Assembly (NCBI RefSeq): GCF_009789555.1
Contig: NZ_CP046902.1
Span: 3,860,001-3,924,000, forward strand
DNA: 64,000 nucleotides
Reading direction: 5' to 3'
Origin: Stutzerimonas stutzeri
GTDB taxonomy: Bacteria > Pseudomonadota > Gammaproteobacteria > Pseudomonadales > Pseudomonadaceae
Position 1 is the first letter of the stretch. Each line of letters begins with the position of its first letter. The notes beneath the pieces are model-generated. The model was not told the origin of the DNA. It saw nothing but the letters and a program-made list of their open reading frames with translations, and searched no databases. Both the position numbers and the translations under genes were made by a program. Positions 1 through 8,213 of this stretch are shown here, in pieces.

Positions 1-196
1 TGTTCTCGTTGAGGCTATGCAGGACCCCATCACGCTCAGCGCCTTCGGGCGAAAAGACAAACAGCAGCATCCAGGCCAGCGTGCCGAAGAACAGCGTGAC
101 CTTGGCTTTGTTCACATGGGTTATTTCTTCCAGAACGACACCGAGCAGAGCGGCCACGGCGAGGCCGATCAGCACGTACTGAAGTATTTCAGGCAT
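1..196 (-). CDS. nhaD: Na+/H+ antiporter NhaD, N-terminal part (runs off the window)
   Basis: The reverse strand is open from an ATG at 196 to the window edge and encodes about 65 residues. They begin MPEILQYVLIGLAVAALLGV, a first membrane helix, followed by an EEITHVNKAKVTLFFGT segment and a second hydrophobic helix. The EE..H..K.K pattern after helix 1 is typical of NhaD-type sodium/proton antiporters of the inner membrane (ion transporter superfamily). Only the N terminus is present, so transport residues cannot be checked. Another ion-transporter-superfamily permease is the main alternative. Confidence 0.65.
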   Translation of the reverse strand, partial: MPEILQYVLIGLAVAALLGVVLEEITHVNKAKVTLFFGTLAWMLLFVFSPEGAERDGVLHSLNEN

Positions 197-480
197 AAGG
201 CACCTAACGCATAAGGGAGACGGTTCGTGCGCAGGACGCGCACCCGAGAAGTTGGGGCGCCGATCATAGCCAAAGCGCGACATTTCGACAGCACCGAAAT
301 GTCAAACCCGAGAATATTTCCAAATATTCCGACGCGCTGGTGCTGGGCGGCGCGCGGGAGGCACCTCAGCGCGCTTCCTGGGGGTCGAACCGGGTCCGAT
401 GGACGCTGTGCCGGGTCGCGAGGGCTGTACCGATGGCGCATGCGTTGGCCATTGCCGTCGCCTGCCGGGACCGTCGGGAC

Positions 481-1008
481 TCAGGGGTTGCGAGCGAGCT
501 GCTCGCTGTCGAGTACACGTTTGGCGCTGAGATAGTGCTTCTGCCAGTAGCGGTTGCCGAGGCTGTCCAGACGCACCGTTCCACCGCTCGATGGCGCATG
601 GACGAAGCGCCCCTCGCCCACGTAGATCGCGGCATGACTGACACGGCGACCGCCGCTGGTCGCGAAGAACAGCAGGTCGCCTGCCTGCAACGCATCCGGC
701 CTGACCGAGGTCGCGGCCAGATTGCTCATCTCGCGTGTGGTGCGCGGCAAGGCGAGCCCCGCGGCGCCACGGTATACATAGCCGATCAAGCCACTGCAAT
801 CGAAGCCGCTGTCAGGCGTGTTGCCGCCGTAGCGATAAGGCGTACCCACCAGCCCCAACGCTGTGAACAAGACTTCTTCGGCGGTACCGGAGAGCGGCTG
901 CGGCGACTCGGAAAAAACCGCCACCGACTCGCTCGGCCGGCGCTCGGCACACGCGGCGAGTAACAAGGCCATCAACAGGGCGGTCAGTAGACGAGCCGAA
1001 AAGGGCAT
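481..1008 (-). CDS. NlpC/P60 family lipoprotein (cell-wall peptidase), second of a tandem pair
   Basis: 175 residues. A signal peptide ends in lipobox LAAC with Cys20, so the protein should be a periplasm-facing lipoprotein. The rest is a single NlpC/P60 domain: catalytic Cys71 in GFDCSG, His125 in RRVSHAAIYVG and a third polar position near His137. Such enzymes cut the D-glutamyl-meso-diaminopimelate (murein stem peptide) bond, as in Spr/MepS. It lies 82 bp downstream of a paralogue on the same strand. The pair probably arose by duplication and may be co-transcribed. The exact substrate is not visible. Confidence 0.9.
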   Translation of the reverse strand: MPFSARLLTALLMALLLAACAERRPSESVAVFSESPQPLSGTAEEVLFTALGLVGTPYRYGGNTPDSGFDCSGLIGYVYRGAAGLALPRTTREMSNLAATSVRPDALQAGDLLFFATSGGRRVSHAAIYVGEGRFVHAPSSGGTVRLDSLGNRYWQKHYLSAKRVLDSEQLARNP

Positions 1009-1090
1009 GGCAGAGCAGTCCGGACGAAGGAGCCATCACTCTGCCGGCATGCGGCTGGGGATGCAACCCCAGCGCTGTCCGACGCATGCT

Positions 1091-1738
1091 TCAGTGATGG
1101 ACGGGGATTGCGCTCGAATCGCTCGCCAGTGCCAGCACGCGCTTGGCCTGCATGAAACTGGCTCGCCAGTACTGATCATCGAGGCTATCGACGCGCACGC
1201 CACCGCTGCGACTGCTGGAGGAGTGGATGAACTGGTCGTCACCGATATAGATACCGGCGTGGCTGACGCGCCCGCGACCGCGATTGTTGAAGAACACCAC
1301 GTCACCGGGCTCAAGCTCGCTGCGTTTGATCTTCGGCGCGTCCAGATCGATCATCTCGCGCGTCGAGCGTGGCAGCTCGATGCCAGCTTCCTTGCGGAAC
1401 AGGAAACCGACGAAGCCGCTACAGTCGAAGCCCGTCCTGGTAGAGCTACCGCCGTAACGGTAGGGCGTGCCGACCAGCGTGAAACCGCGCTCGAGCACGC
1501 TGTCGGCGAGGGCCGGCAGCTGATAGCTCTGCTCGTCGGCCAGTTCCCGGAGCTGCTGTTCGGACGGTTCGTCCGCTGCCTCTGCGGGGACGTTGGCCAC
1601 CTCGACGCGCTGAGCGGGAAGCTCGAACTCGAAGCCCTCCGACATCATCGGGCCTTGGGCCTGTTGCGGCTGGACGGCACAGGCGGTCAACAGCGTAACG
1701 AATGCAAAGGGCAGCAGGGTCAGGAGGCGTTGGGGCAT
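1091..1738 (-). CDS. NlpC/P60 family lipoprotein (cell-wall peptidase), first of a tandem pair
   Basis: 215 residues. The signal sequence has lipobox LTAC (Cys20). A spacer of about 60 residues rich in E, A and P precedes an NlpC/P60 domain with catalytic Cys106 (GFDCSG), His160 (GRVSHAGIYIG) and His172. The domain is closely related to that of the downstream gene; the longer linker could reach further into the peptidoglycan. It is likely a murein endopeptidase of the Spr/MepS type attached to a membrane. It is separated by 65 bp from the upstream sirtuin gene on the same strand. Confidence 0.9.
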   Translation of the reverse strand: MPQRLLTLLPFAFVTLLTACAVQPQQAQGPMMSEGFEFELPAQRVEVANVPAEAADEPSEQQLRELADEQSYQLPALADSVLERGFTLVGTPYRYGGSSTRTGFDCSGFVGFLFRKEAGIELPRSTREMIDLDAPKIKRSELEPGDVVFFNNRGRGRVSHAGIYIGDDQFIHSSSSRSGGVRVDSLDDQYWRASFMQAKRVLALASDSSAIPVHH

Positions 1739-1803
1739 GGCACCGGCATGTCAGTTAAGCGAACAAGGCGAGACTATGCCTGTCGAGTTCCCGATGAGCA
1801 AAT

Positions 1804-2568
1804 TCAATCATCGGAAATGTGACGAACTAGCTGCGGCAAAACGTCTGACGCCCTCGCCGCGACATGCACGTCCACCATCAGCGACAACTCGCTGGCGGCG
1901 GGGTCGATCTGCGCCGTAAAACCACCGCCATGGCGGGCGCGCAACAACGGCTCGACAATGTAGGCGAAGCTTGCCGACGTGCCCACCGCGACCACCGCAT
2001 CGAAGCCCCTGGCTGACACTTCGCGCAGGCGGGCCAGCGCCGACTCGGGAAGCATCTCGTCGAACAGCACAACGGGCGGGCGCAGCACACCGCCGCAGCC
2101 ACAGCGCGGCGGCAGTGGCCGGTTCAGATGCGCGTTCAGCTCGTTGCTCGGCTCGCCGCAGGCCATGCAGAACAGCGGCGAGAGCGTCCCGTGTATTTCG
2201 ATCAGCCGTTCCGGCGGGCTGCCCGCCGCCAGGTGATAGCCGTCCACGTTCTGCGTCAGTACCCAGCAATTCGCTTTGCGCCGCTGCAGCTCGGCGATGG
2301 CCACATGGCCGGCGTTGGGTCGGGCGGTCACGCACGCGCGGCCAATCTCGGCCAGATACTTCCAGCACAGCGCCGGATCGAGGTGCAGCATCGGGCCGGA
2401 CAATGCCGTCTCGATCGGCAGTCCGTCTTCGGTGTGGCCGTTGTAGAGCCCGCCCACGCCACGGTAGGTCGGCAGCCCGGAATCCGCCGAAAGCCCGGCG
2501 CCGGTAATGATCAGGATGCGCTCCGCCGCCCGTAGCGCCTCGCCAAGTTGCTGCGTGGCCCTGTCCAT
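1804..2568 (-). CDS. Sir2 family NAD-dependent protein deacylase
   Basis: 254 residues from the ATG at 2568. This start is preceded by a strong GGAGGAGGG ribosome site; an upstream in-frame ATG at 2616 lacks this. The NAD-binding GAGLSADSGLPTYRG motif lies at about residues 23-37, the QNVDGYH motif follows, and the catalytic His is near 126 in IHGT. Four cysteines (about 134, 137, 156, 158; CMAC and CGC) form the structural zinc site. The enzyme removes acyl groups from lysines using NAD+, giving nicotinamide and O-acyl-ADP-ribose. A cobB-like role is likely, but sirtuin subclass and targets cannot be read from the sequence. Confidence 0.92.
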   Translation of the reverse strand: MDRATQQLGEALRAAERILIITGAGLSADSGLPTYRGVGGLYNGHTEDGLPIETALSGPMLHLDPALCWKYLAEIGRACVTARPNAGHVAIAELQRRKANCWVLTQNVDGYHLAAGSPPERLIEIHGTLSPLFCMACGEPSNELNAHLNRPLPPRCGCGGVLRPPVVLFDEMLPESALARLREVSARGFDAVVAVGTSASFAYIVEPLLRARHGGGFTAQIDPAASELSLMVDVHVAARASDVLPQLVRHISDD

Positions 2569-2663
2569 TGCGCCCTCCTCCGCTCTGCGAGCCTGGGTAT
2601 CGACCTGACCGGCCATCTACCAATAGATCGCGACCGGTACACTTTGATTCGAAACGATCCCGC

Positions 2664-3335
2664 TCAGTGATTGACGGTAAATGCCAGCATCGCCGACAAC
2701 TGACACAGCGGCCGCCCGCTGTCGCGATGCCACTCGTTGAAGACCGCTTGTACCGCGGCCTGGTCGCGCTGGCTGCTGGGAACCTTGTCGATCACCTGCT
2801 GCGCCTTGAGCGCGGCGACCACGTCGTTGCTCGGAATGAAGGTGTCCTTGCCGGCCATGCGCAGCAGGCGCGGGGCAGACAGCCCGCCGAGCTGGCTGCC
2901 GTGTTTGGCCAGGTAACGCCACAGGCCGACGATATCGGTGACAGGCCAGTCGGCGATCAGTTGGCCGAAGCTGCCCCGCTCTTTCGCCACGTCCAGCACG
3001 AACTGCGCATTGCGTGGCACGCTCTTGAGCTTGCCCAGGTGCCGGATAATGCGGGCGTCCTGCATCAATCGCTCGATGTGCTCGCCGCCCATGAGAACGA
3101 GCTTTTGCGGATCGAAGCGGAAGAACACCTCCTCGAATGCTGGCCACTTGGCGTCCACCAGGCTGTGTTTGAGCCCGGCGCGGAAGATGCGCAGGCTGAT
3201 CAGCGACAGATAGCGGTCGTCGGGTATGGCGCGCAGCTCATCGGGACTGTTCGGGCGTGGCAGCCGGGCATCCAGCGCGGCCGCCGAGCCAAAACGATTG
3301 AGGCAATATTCGTGCAGCCATTTGTAGTCGTGCAT
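2664..3335 (-). CDS. DNA-3-methyladenine glycosylase I (Tag)-like protein, divergent
   Basis: 223 residues from the ATG at 3335; the reading frame is open further upstream but that part looks non-coding. The middle section (RAGLKHSLVDAKWPAFEEVF, FDPQKL, IERLMQDARIIRHLGKLKSV, NAQFVL) follows the helix-hairpin-helix core of Tag enzymes, which excise 3-methyladenine. The position that holds the functional Glu38 in E. coli Tag appears to be Arg here, and the N-terminal Cys and Trp/Tyr-rich segment and the C-terminal His/Cys zinc ligands are not seen. It belongs to the fold family, but its activity on DNA is doubtful. Confidence 0.7.
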   Translation of the reverse strand: MHDYKWLHEYCLNRFGSAAALDARLPRPNSPDELRAIPDDRYLSLISLRIFRAGLKHSLVDAKWPAFEEVFFRFDPQKLVLMGGEHIERLMQDARIIRHLGKLKSVPRNAQFVLDVAKERGSFGQLIADWPVTDIVGLWRYLAKHGSQLGGLSAPRLLRMAGKDTFIPSNDVVAALKAQQVIDKVPSSQRDQAAVQAVFNEWHRDSGRPLCQLSAMLAFTVNH

Positions 3336-3426
3336 GCGGGCTCTGGAGCATCGGTCGAAACGAGCGACACAGGGTGCCTTCGGCGATCCCGCGTCGCAAG
3401 CCCGGCGGTGCGGCCGGGCATGGTCG

Positions 3427-4497
3427 TTATCCGCGCAACCGTCTCGCGGCCTGGCGCAACATCGATTCGGTCGCACTCCAGCCGAGGCAGCCATCGGTGA
3501 TGGAAACGCCATAGCGCAGGTTCGCGCTCAGCGGTTGGCAGCCATCGAACAGATGGCTTTCGAGCATCACGCCACGCAGGCTCGTGTCGCCTGCCATGCG
3601 CTGGTCGATCACCGCCTCGAGCACTGCCGGCTGGCACAGCGGGTTCTTGCCGCTGTTGGCATGGCTGCAATCGACCATGATCCGGGGCACGATGCCTTGG
3701 CGCCGCAGGGTATCGCGGGCCTCGGCCACGCTTCGCTCATCGTAGTTGGGACCGGCATGGCCGCCACGCAGCACCAGGTGCGTATCCGGGTTGCCAGCGG
3801 TCTGCAGGAGCGCCGGGTGGCCAAGATCGTCGATACCGAAATGCCGATGTGGGTGCTCGGCCGAGCGCATGGCATCGCAGGCAATCCCCAGGCTGCCGTC
3901 GGTCCCATTCTTGAAGCCTACCGGCAGATCCAGCCCGCTCACCAGCTCGCGATGGATCTGTGACTCGCTGGTGCGCGCACCGATCGCCGCCCAACCCAGC
4001 AGGTCGTCGAAATAACCAGCCGCCAGCGGCTGCAGCAGCTCAGTGGCTATCGGCAGGCCACGCTCGAGGATATCCAGCATGAGTCGACGTGACAGGCCCA
4101 GCCCATGGGCCATGTCGCCACTGCCGTCCAGATGAGGGTCGTAGACCAAGCCCTTCCAGCCAACCGTCGTCCGAGGTTTTTCGACATAGGCACGCATCAC
4201 CAGCAACAACTGGTCATCGAGCTGGCGCACCAGGTCGGCGAGGCGCTCGGCGTATTCGCGCGCGGAATCGGGATCGTGCAGCGAGCATGGCCCCACTACG
4301 ACCAGCAGGCGCGGGTCGTCGCCATCGAGCACGGCACGGATGGCGTTGCGGTCGGCATGGATACGAGCGGCGAGCGCAGTGCTCAGGGGCAGGCGCTGGC
4401 GCAGTACGGCGGGACTGGGCAGCGGCTGGGCGCTGCGTCTGGACGCGGTGGCGAGGGTGTGGCTATCGACGAGCTGAGCGGAAATCGGTGCGTTCAT
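3427..4497 (-). CDS. Class I 3-deoxy-7-phosphoheptulonate (DAHP) synthase
   Basis: 356 residues, the usual AroF/AroG/AroH length. It joins phosphoenolpyruvate and erythrose-4-phosphate in the first step of the shikimate pathway to Phe, Tyr and Trp. Metal and substrate residues are visible: VVVGPCSLHDP (metal Cys), RAYVEKPRTTVGWKG, FKNGTDG, MVDCSHANSGK (His), MLESHLFDG (Glu) and SITDGCLGW (Asp). An AAAGGA site precedes the ATG. Upstream on the same transcript lie an aromatic-rich leader peptide, a terminator and a second aromatic-rich small ORF, so expression is probably attenuated by aromatic amino-acid supply. Which amino acid inhibits the enzyme itself cannot be told. Confidence 0.95.
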   Translation of the reverse strand: MNAPISAQLVDSHTLATASRRSAQPLPSPAVLRQRLPLSTALAARIHADRNAIRAVLDGDDPRLLVVVGPCSLHDPDSAREYAERLADLVRQLDDQLLLVMRAYVEKPRTTVGWKGLVYDPHLDGSGDMAHGLGLSRRLMLDILERGLPIATELLQPLAAGYFDDLLGWAAIGARTSESQIHRELVSGLDLPVGFKNGTDGSLGIACDAMRSAEHPHRHFGIDDLGHPALLQTAGNPDTHLVLRGGHAGPNYDERSVAEARDTLRRQGIVPRIMVDCSHANSGKNPLCQPAVLEAVIDQRMAGDTSLRGVMLESHLFDGCQPLSANLRYGVSITDGCLGWSATESMLRQAARRLRG

Positions 4498-4543
4498 GAT
4501 CTGGCGGTCCTTTGGCCGGCGCGGCGTGGCTGCCGCGTCGGCG

Positions 4544-4645
4544 CTAGCGAGGTGTTCGGTCTATGGGTGTCGGCACGGCGGTGTCGAAGCGGCTAAATCG
4601 CCAGTCATAGCGGTCAGTGCGGTAATCGTTGCGGTAGCTGTACAT
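4544..4645 (-). CDS. Aromatic-rich small ORF between attenuator and DAHP synthase
   Basis: 33-codon ORF with ATG at 4645 and a GAGG about 9 bases upstream. It starts 36 bases past the terminator hairpin and ends 46 bases before the DAHP synthase start. The first 20 residues (MYSYRNDYRTDRYDWRFSRF) contain four Tyr, two Phe, one Trp and five Arg. That density of aromatic codons next to an aromatic biosynthesis gene suggests a second translated sensor or a small regulatory peptide. I do not know a family for it. It could also be chance, so conservation is the test. Confidence 0.45.
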   Translation of the reverse strand: MYSYRNDYRTDRYDWRFSRFDTAVPTPIDRTPR

Positions 4646-4680
4646 GGTGATGTCCTCGGTGCGTATGGCCTTTTCAGGCC

Positions 4681-4720
4681 GGAAAAAACAAACCCCCGGT
4701 CGGGTGGCCGACCGGGGGTT
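4681..4720 (-). terminator. Attenuator terminator in the DAHP synthase leader
   Basis: A perfect 13-bp stem (4691-4703 with 4708-4720, GTGG loop on the plus strand) is followed in the minus direction by TGTTTTTT. It is a textbook Rho-independent terminator placed between the leader peptide and DAHP synthase, so full-length mRNA must read through it. Confidence 0.9.
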
Positions 4721-4768
4721 CGAAAACTGTCTGGTGGCGACCCTGCTGACCAGGCCGCCTGTGGGGTA

Positions 4769-4900
4769 TCAGGCGCGCCTGTGGCTAAACCAATACCCAA
4801 AAAAGTAATAGCCGACCGCTTCGAGCTGCCGCGCACAAGCCACCGCAACGCGTGCGGCGTTGGGCTGGGCAAGAGGCAAAGGCATGAGGCTGGACGGCAT
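4769..4900 (-). CDS. Aromatic amino acid leader peptide (attenuation control of DAHP synthase)
   Basis: 43 residues from the ATG at 4900, preceded by a perfect AAGGAG at 6 bases' spacing. Near the C terminus (residues 31-38) it reads YYFFGYWF: three Tyr, three Phe and one Trp codon in eight. The stop codon lies 48 bases before the terminator stem. This is the architecture of a ribosome-mediated attenuator. GGGTAT within the control codons (4798-4793) can pair with ATACCC just after the stop (4769-4764), giving a leader hairpin that a stalled ribosome would disrupt. The peptide itself probably has no other role. The mixture of all three aromatics suggests sensing of general aromatic starvation. 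Confidence 0.85.
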   Translation of the reverse strand: MPSSLMPLPLAQPNAARVAVACARQLEAVGYYFFGYWFSHRRA

Positions 4901-5020
4901 GGGTGACTCCTTAAGATGGCTGAACCTTACCGCAGCGTCACGACGGCTGACAAGCCGTCCCGCGATCGAAGGATGGCACTTACGCGGTAGCGGCGCCTGG
5001 CGCTTGGCCCACGGCTGCGT

Positions 5021-5845
5021 TCACACCGCCATGACATCAAGAAAGCGTGGCGTGGCGCTGTCGTCGATACGCAGGCTCTTGAAGTCGAACAGGTTGCGGT
5101 CGGCCAGCTGCGAAGGCACCACGTTCTGCAACGCGCGGAACATGATCTCGACCCGACCCGGTGACTTGCGCTCCCACTCCTGCAGCATCTCCTTGACCAC
5201 CTGACGCTGCAGGTTCTCCTGCGAGCCGCACAGGTTGCACGGAATGATCGGGAACGCCTTCATCTGTGAATAGGCTTCGATGTCCGCTTCGCTGCAATAG
5301 GCCAAGGGGCGAATCACGACATTGCGCCCGTCATCGGACAGCAGCTTGGGCGGCATCGCCTTGAGCGTGCCGCCGTAGAACATGTTGAGGAAGAAGGTTT
5401 CGAGAATGTCGTCCCGATGATGACCCAGCGCCATTTTCGTTGCGCCGATTTCGTCGGCGAAGGTATACAGGGTCCCCCGACGCAGGCGTGAGCACAGCGA
5501 GCAGGTCGTCTTGCCTTCCGGAATCTTCTCCTTGACCACAGAGTAGGTGTCTTTTTCGACGATGTGATACGCGACGCCAATGGATTCGAGGTACTGCGGA
5601 AGCACGTGCTCGGGAAAGCCCGGCTGCTTCTGATCCATGTTGACCGCAACGATTTCGAACTTGATCGGCGCGACTTTCTGCAGATACAGCAGCACGTCGA
5701 GCATGGTGTAGCTGTCCTTGCCGCCAGACAGGCAGACCATGACCTTGTCACCGTCCTCGATCATGTTGAAATCGGTAACGGCCTCGCCGGCGAGGCGGCG
5801 CAGACGCTTCTGCAGTTTGTTCTGGTTGACCGAAAGGTTGCCCAT
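5021..5845 (-). CDS. ttcA: tRNA 2-thiocytidine(32) synthetase TtcA
   Basis: 274 residues from the ATG at 5845 (MGNLSVNQNKLQKR); an earlier in-frame ATG at 5890 would add a tail not typical of the family. The PP-loop ATP pyrophosphatase motif SGGKDS is at residues 40-45. Two CxxC pairs (Cys115/118 in CSLC, Cys203/206 in CNLC) supply cysteines for the iron-sulfur cluster. GHHRDDILETFFLNMFYGG is also diagnostic. The enzyme thiolates cytidine 32 of certain tRNAs in the cytoplasm. Length and motifs are normal. Confidence 0.96.
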   Translation of the reverse strand: MGNLSVNQNKLQKRLRRLAGEAVTDFNMIEDGDKVMVCLSGGKDSYTMLDVLLYLQKVAPIKFEIVAVNMDQKQPGFPEHVLPQYLESIGVAYHIVEKDTYSVVKEKIPEGKTTCSLCSRLRRGTLYTFADEIGATKMALGHHRDDILETFFLNMFYGGTLKAMPPKLLSDDGRNVVIRPLAYCSEADIEAYSQMKAFPIIPCNLCGSQENLQRQVVKEMLQEWERKSPGRVEIMFRALQNVVPSQLADRNLFDFKSLRIDDSATPRFLDVMAV

Positions 5846-5957
5846 GTCAGGAATCCGGTGAAATGCGAAAGGCGCGCATTTTACGCGCAAAGCGCGCCGG
5901 GCCCTACCCCATCCATCCAGCTCTTTGCACCACGGGCCCTATGCTAGGCTTGCCGAC

Positions 5958-6587
5958 ATGAACGATGACCTCGAACCCGAGATGGACCTGGCCGAGCAGA
6001 TATTCGTGTTGCTGCGCGAACAGCCCGAGGGCTGCAGCGAATACCAGCTGATTCAACAGCTCAAGAGCCGTCACAGCACGCACATTCCCAACCTGCCGCT
6101 ACTCGACAAGCTGGTGCTGTTTCGCACCCATTTCCTGGTCTTCAACGCGCTGTATCGATTGCGGGACCGGCTCCGGGGCGAGAACACCCATGACCTTCGC
6201 ATCTCGCCGCTGTGCGTCCAGCTCCAACCCTACGCGCCAGGCGCCAGCGCGATCGTCGAGAATGACCCGTTGCGCGACTATTACTTGGACATGGCCAATC
6301 TACGCGACACCGATGAGAGCGAGGTCGAGCGGTTGCTGGCCAGCTTCTGGTCGCGGATGCGCGGCGACCATCCCGGCGAACGCAACGACCTGTCGGACCC
6401 GGAGCAGAAGCGCGCAGCCCTCGAACTGTTCGAGCTGGACCAGGACGCCGCCTCGCTGACCCTGCACACGATCAAACGGCGCTATCGTCAGTTGGTCAGC
6501 ATCCATCACCCGGACCGGGGTGGCAGCACGGCGCGGATTCAGTCAATCAATCTGGCGATGGAAATTCTGCAACGCTATTACCGCTGA
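5958..6587 (+). CDS. DnaJ-related protein with C-terminal J domain
   Basis: 209 residues from the ATG at 5958; the frame is open to 5925 but that would place a start inside a poor context. The first ~110 residues (EQIFVLLREQPEGCSEYQLIQQLK...) match the DNAJ_related N-terminal domain found in Pseudomonas and Vibrio. The last ~50 residues are a J domain with IKRRYRQLVSIHHPDRGG; the HPD at about 184-186 is the DnaK-stimulating motif. It should act as a specialised co-chaperone. It is divergent from ttcA, and no operon partner is evident. Confidence 0.85.
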   Translation: MNDDLEPEMDLAEQIFVLLREQPEGCSEYQLIQQLKSRHSTHIPNLPLLDKLVLFRTHFLVFNALYRLRDRLRGENTHDLRISPLCVQLQPYAPGASAIVENDPLRDYYLDMANLRDTDESEVERLLASFWSRMRGDHPGERNDLSDPEQKRAALELFELDQDAASLTLHTIKRRYRQLVSIHHPDRGGSTARIQSINLAMEILQRYYR

Positions 6588-6725
6588 CCGCATAGCTTCC
6601 AATCGCTCTAACAGCACGCGACGCGCCGTACCGTCAACTTCCTATACTGCGACGTAAGGTCGCACGCCCGTCCAACTGACGGCACGCCAGGCGAAGCGAC
6701 CCTCAAAAACCGAGGAGACGCTGGC

Positions 6726-7325
6726 ATGATCAATCACGTTTGGGGACTGTTCGCTCACCCTGGCCAGGAATGGCAGGAAATCACCGGAGAAGAACGCAAC
6801 GTCGGGCATCTACATCTCGGCGAAGTCATGGTCCTGGCGGCGATCCCCGCCATTTCGGCCTTCATCGGTACCACCCAGGTCGGTTGGAGCATCGGCGGCG
6901 GTGAGGCGGTGAAGCTCACCGAGGGCAGCGCCTTGCAACTGACCCTGCTGTCATACCTGGCGATGCTGGCCGGCGTGGCGGTGATGGGCGGATTCATCCA
7001 TTGGATGTCACGCACGTACGACGCCAACCCGACCCTGGTGCAATGCATCGTATTCGCCGCCTACACCGCCACCCCCTTGTTCGTCGGTGGCCTCGCCGCG
7101 CTGTACCCGCATATCTGGCTCGGAATGACGGTCGGCACGGCAGCGATCTGCTACACGGCCTACCTGTTGTATGTCGGCTTGCCCACCTTCATGAACATCC
7201 CGGCAGATGAGGGATTCCTGTTCTCCAGTTCGATACTCGCCGTGGGCCTGGTCGTACTGGTGGCAATCATCGCCTTGTCGGTGATCATGTGGGGCATGGG
7301 CGTCGGCCCGATCTACGTCCGCTGA
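6726..7325 (+). CDS. Yip1-domain inner-membrane protein, first of a tandem pair
   Basis: 199 residues with about five hydrophobic helices and a short soluble N terminus beginning MINHVWGLFAHPGQEWQEI. The helices contain the Yip1 pattern (YTATPLFVGGLAALYP, TAYLLYVGLPTFMNIP). A GGAGACGCTGGC stretch provides the ribosome site. Proteins of this kind in Pseudomonas are inner-membrane proteins of unknown function. The next gene is a paralogue 167 bp downstream. Confidence 0.8.
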   Translation: MINHVWGLFAHPGQEWQEITGEERNVGHLHLGEVMVLAAIPAISAFIGTTQVGWSIGGGEAVKLTEGSALQLTLLSYLAMLAGVAVMGGFIHWMSRTYDANPTLVQCIVFAAYTATPLFVGGLAALYPHIWLGMTVGTAAICYTAYLLYVGLPTFMNIPADEGFLFSSSILAVGLVVLVAIIALSVIMWGMGVGPIYVR

Positions 7326-7492
7326 TCGCCCGTCTGGCCGGCGCGACCGAATCGCGCCGGCTAGAGCGCCCCCGCCTTCCTGCGCAACACGCCCTTCCCG
7401 CCTTCGTCACCGCTCATGGTTTTGAATCCCTGTCGCGCTTGAGCGTCTATACCAGCAACAGCTGCGCTCAAGTATCGGCATCAGGAGGAATC

Positions 7493-8158
7493 ATGACCCC
7501 AGAATTCATCAGCTTGTTCACCCGACCGGACCGTGCCTGGGAAACCATCCGCCAGAAGGAAGATGCCCACAGCCTGCATTACCTGATGCACCTGTTGTTG
7601 CTGGCACTGATCCCCAGCGTATGCCTGTTCATCGGGGTGACCTTCGTCGGTTGGAGCCTGGTGGATGCGGAGCGCGTCAGGCTCGACGTGCCCAGCGCCC
7701 TGCAGCTGTGCCTGCTGCTGTACGTCACCATCATCGTCGGCACCGTGATCATGGGCTTCTTTGTCCGGTGGATGGCACGAGCGTTCGAGGTGCGCCCGAA
7801 CCTGAACCAATGCATAGGCTTCATCGCGTATGTCATCACGCCCTTCCTCCTCGCAGGCGTAACCGGGCTGTACCCGAACCGCTGGTTCGCGGCAATCGTG
7901 CTGCTGATCGCCGGCATCTACTCGACCTACCTGCTGTTTACCGGCCTGCCGGCCTTCATGCGCCAGCGCAGCTCACAAAGCTTCCTTTACGCCAGCTCGA
8001 TCTGGGGCGTCGCGCTGCTCGTGCTGGTCACGGTGCTGGTCAGCATGATCCTGTTCTGGAGCCATTCGCTGGAGCCGAACTACGAACGCACCGTGGACCA
8101 GAATCAAAGCTACGGCACGCAGGAGACACGCCCGCAAGAGGAGCCCGGCGGTCTCTGA
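7493..8158 (+). CDS. Yip1-domain inner-membrane protein, second of a tandem pair
   Basis: 221 residues from the ATG at 7493, which has a strong AGGAGGAA site; the open frame upstream to 7289 overlaps the previous gene and is rejected as start. Its topology and motifs match the upstream copy (FTRPDRAWETI, YVITPFLLAGVTGLYPNRW, TYLLFTGLPAFM). The hydrophilic C-terminal tail of about 25 residues (NYERTVDQNQSYGTQETRP...) is extra. The function is unknown; tandem duplication of a membrane gene is the clearest statement possible. Confidence 0.8.
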   Translation: MTPEFISLFTRPDRAWETIRQKEDAHSLHYLMHLLLLALIPSVCLFIGVTFVGWSLVDAERVRLDVPSALQLCLLLYVTIIVGTVIMGFFVRWMARAFEVRPNLNQCIGFIAYVITPFLLAGVTGLYPNRWFAAIVLLIAGIYSTYLLFTGLPAFMRQRSSQSFLYASSIWGVALLVLVTVLVSMILFWSHSLEPNYERTVDQNQSYGTQETRPQEEPGGL

Positions 8159-8213
8159 ACGGTTGTCAGGTCGATCCATTACGGCATAATCCCGGGCTTC
8201 TTCGGAGGCCCTT

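Larger units (their letters stand above)
4681..4910 (-). promoter_or_regulatory. Transcription attenuator region (leader RNA)
   Basis: The region contains the leader-peptide ribosome site, the control codons, a possible 1:2 hairpin (GGGTAT/ATACCC enclosing the self-complementary AGGCGCGCCT) and the terminator. Translation through the Tyr/Phe/Trp codons should favour termination; stalling there should favour read-through. The exact antiterminator pairing was not resolved by eye. Confidence 0.75.
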
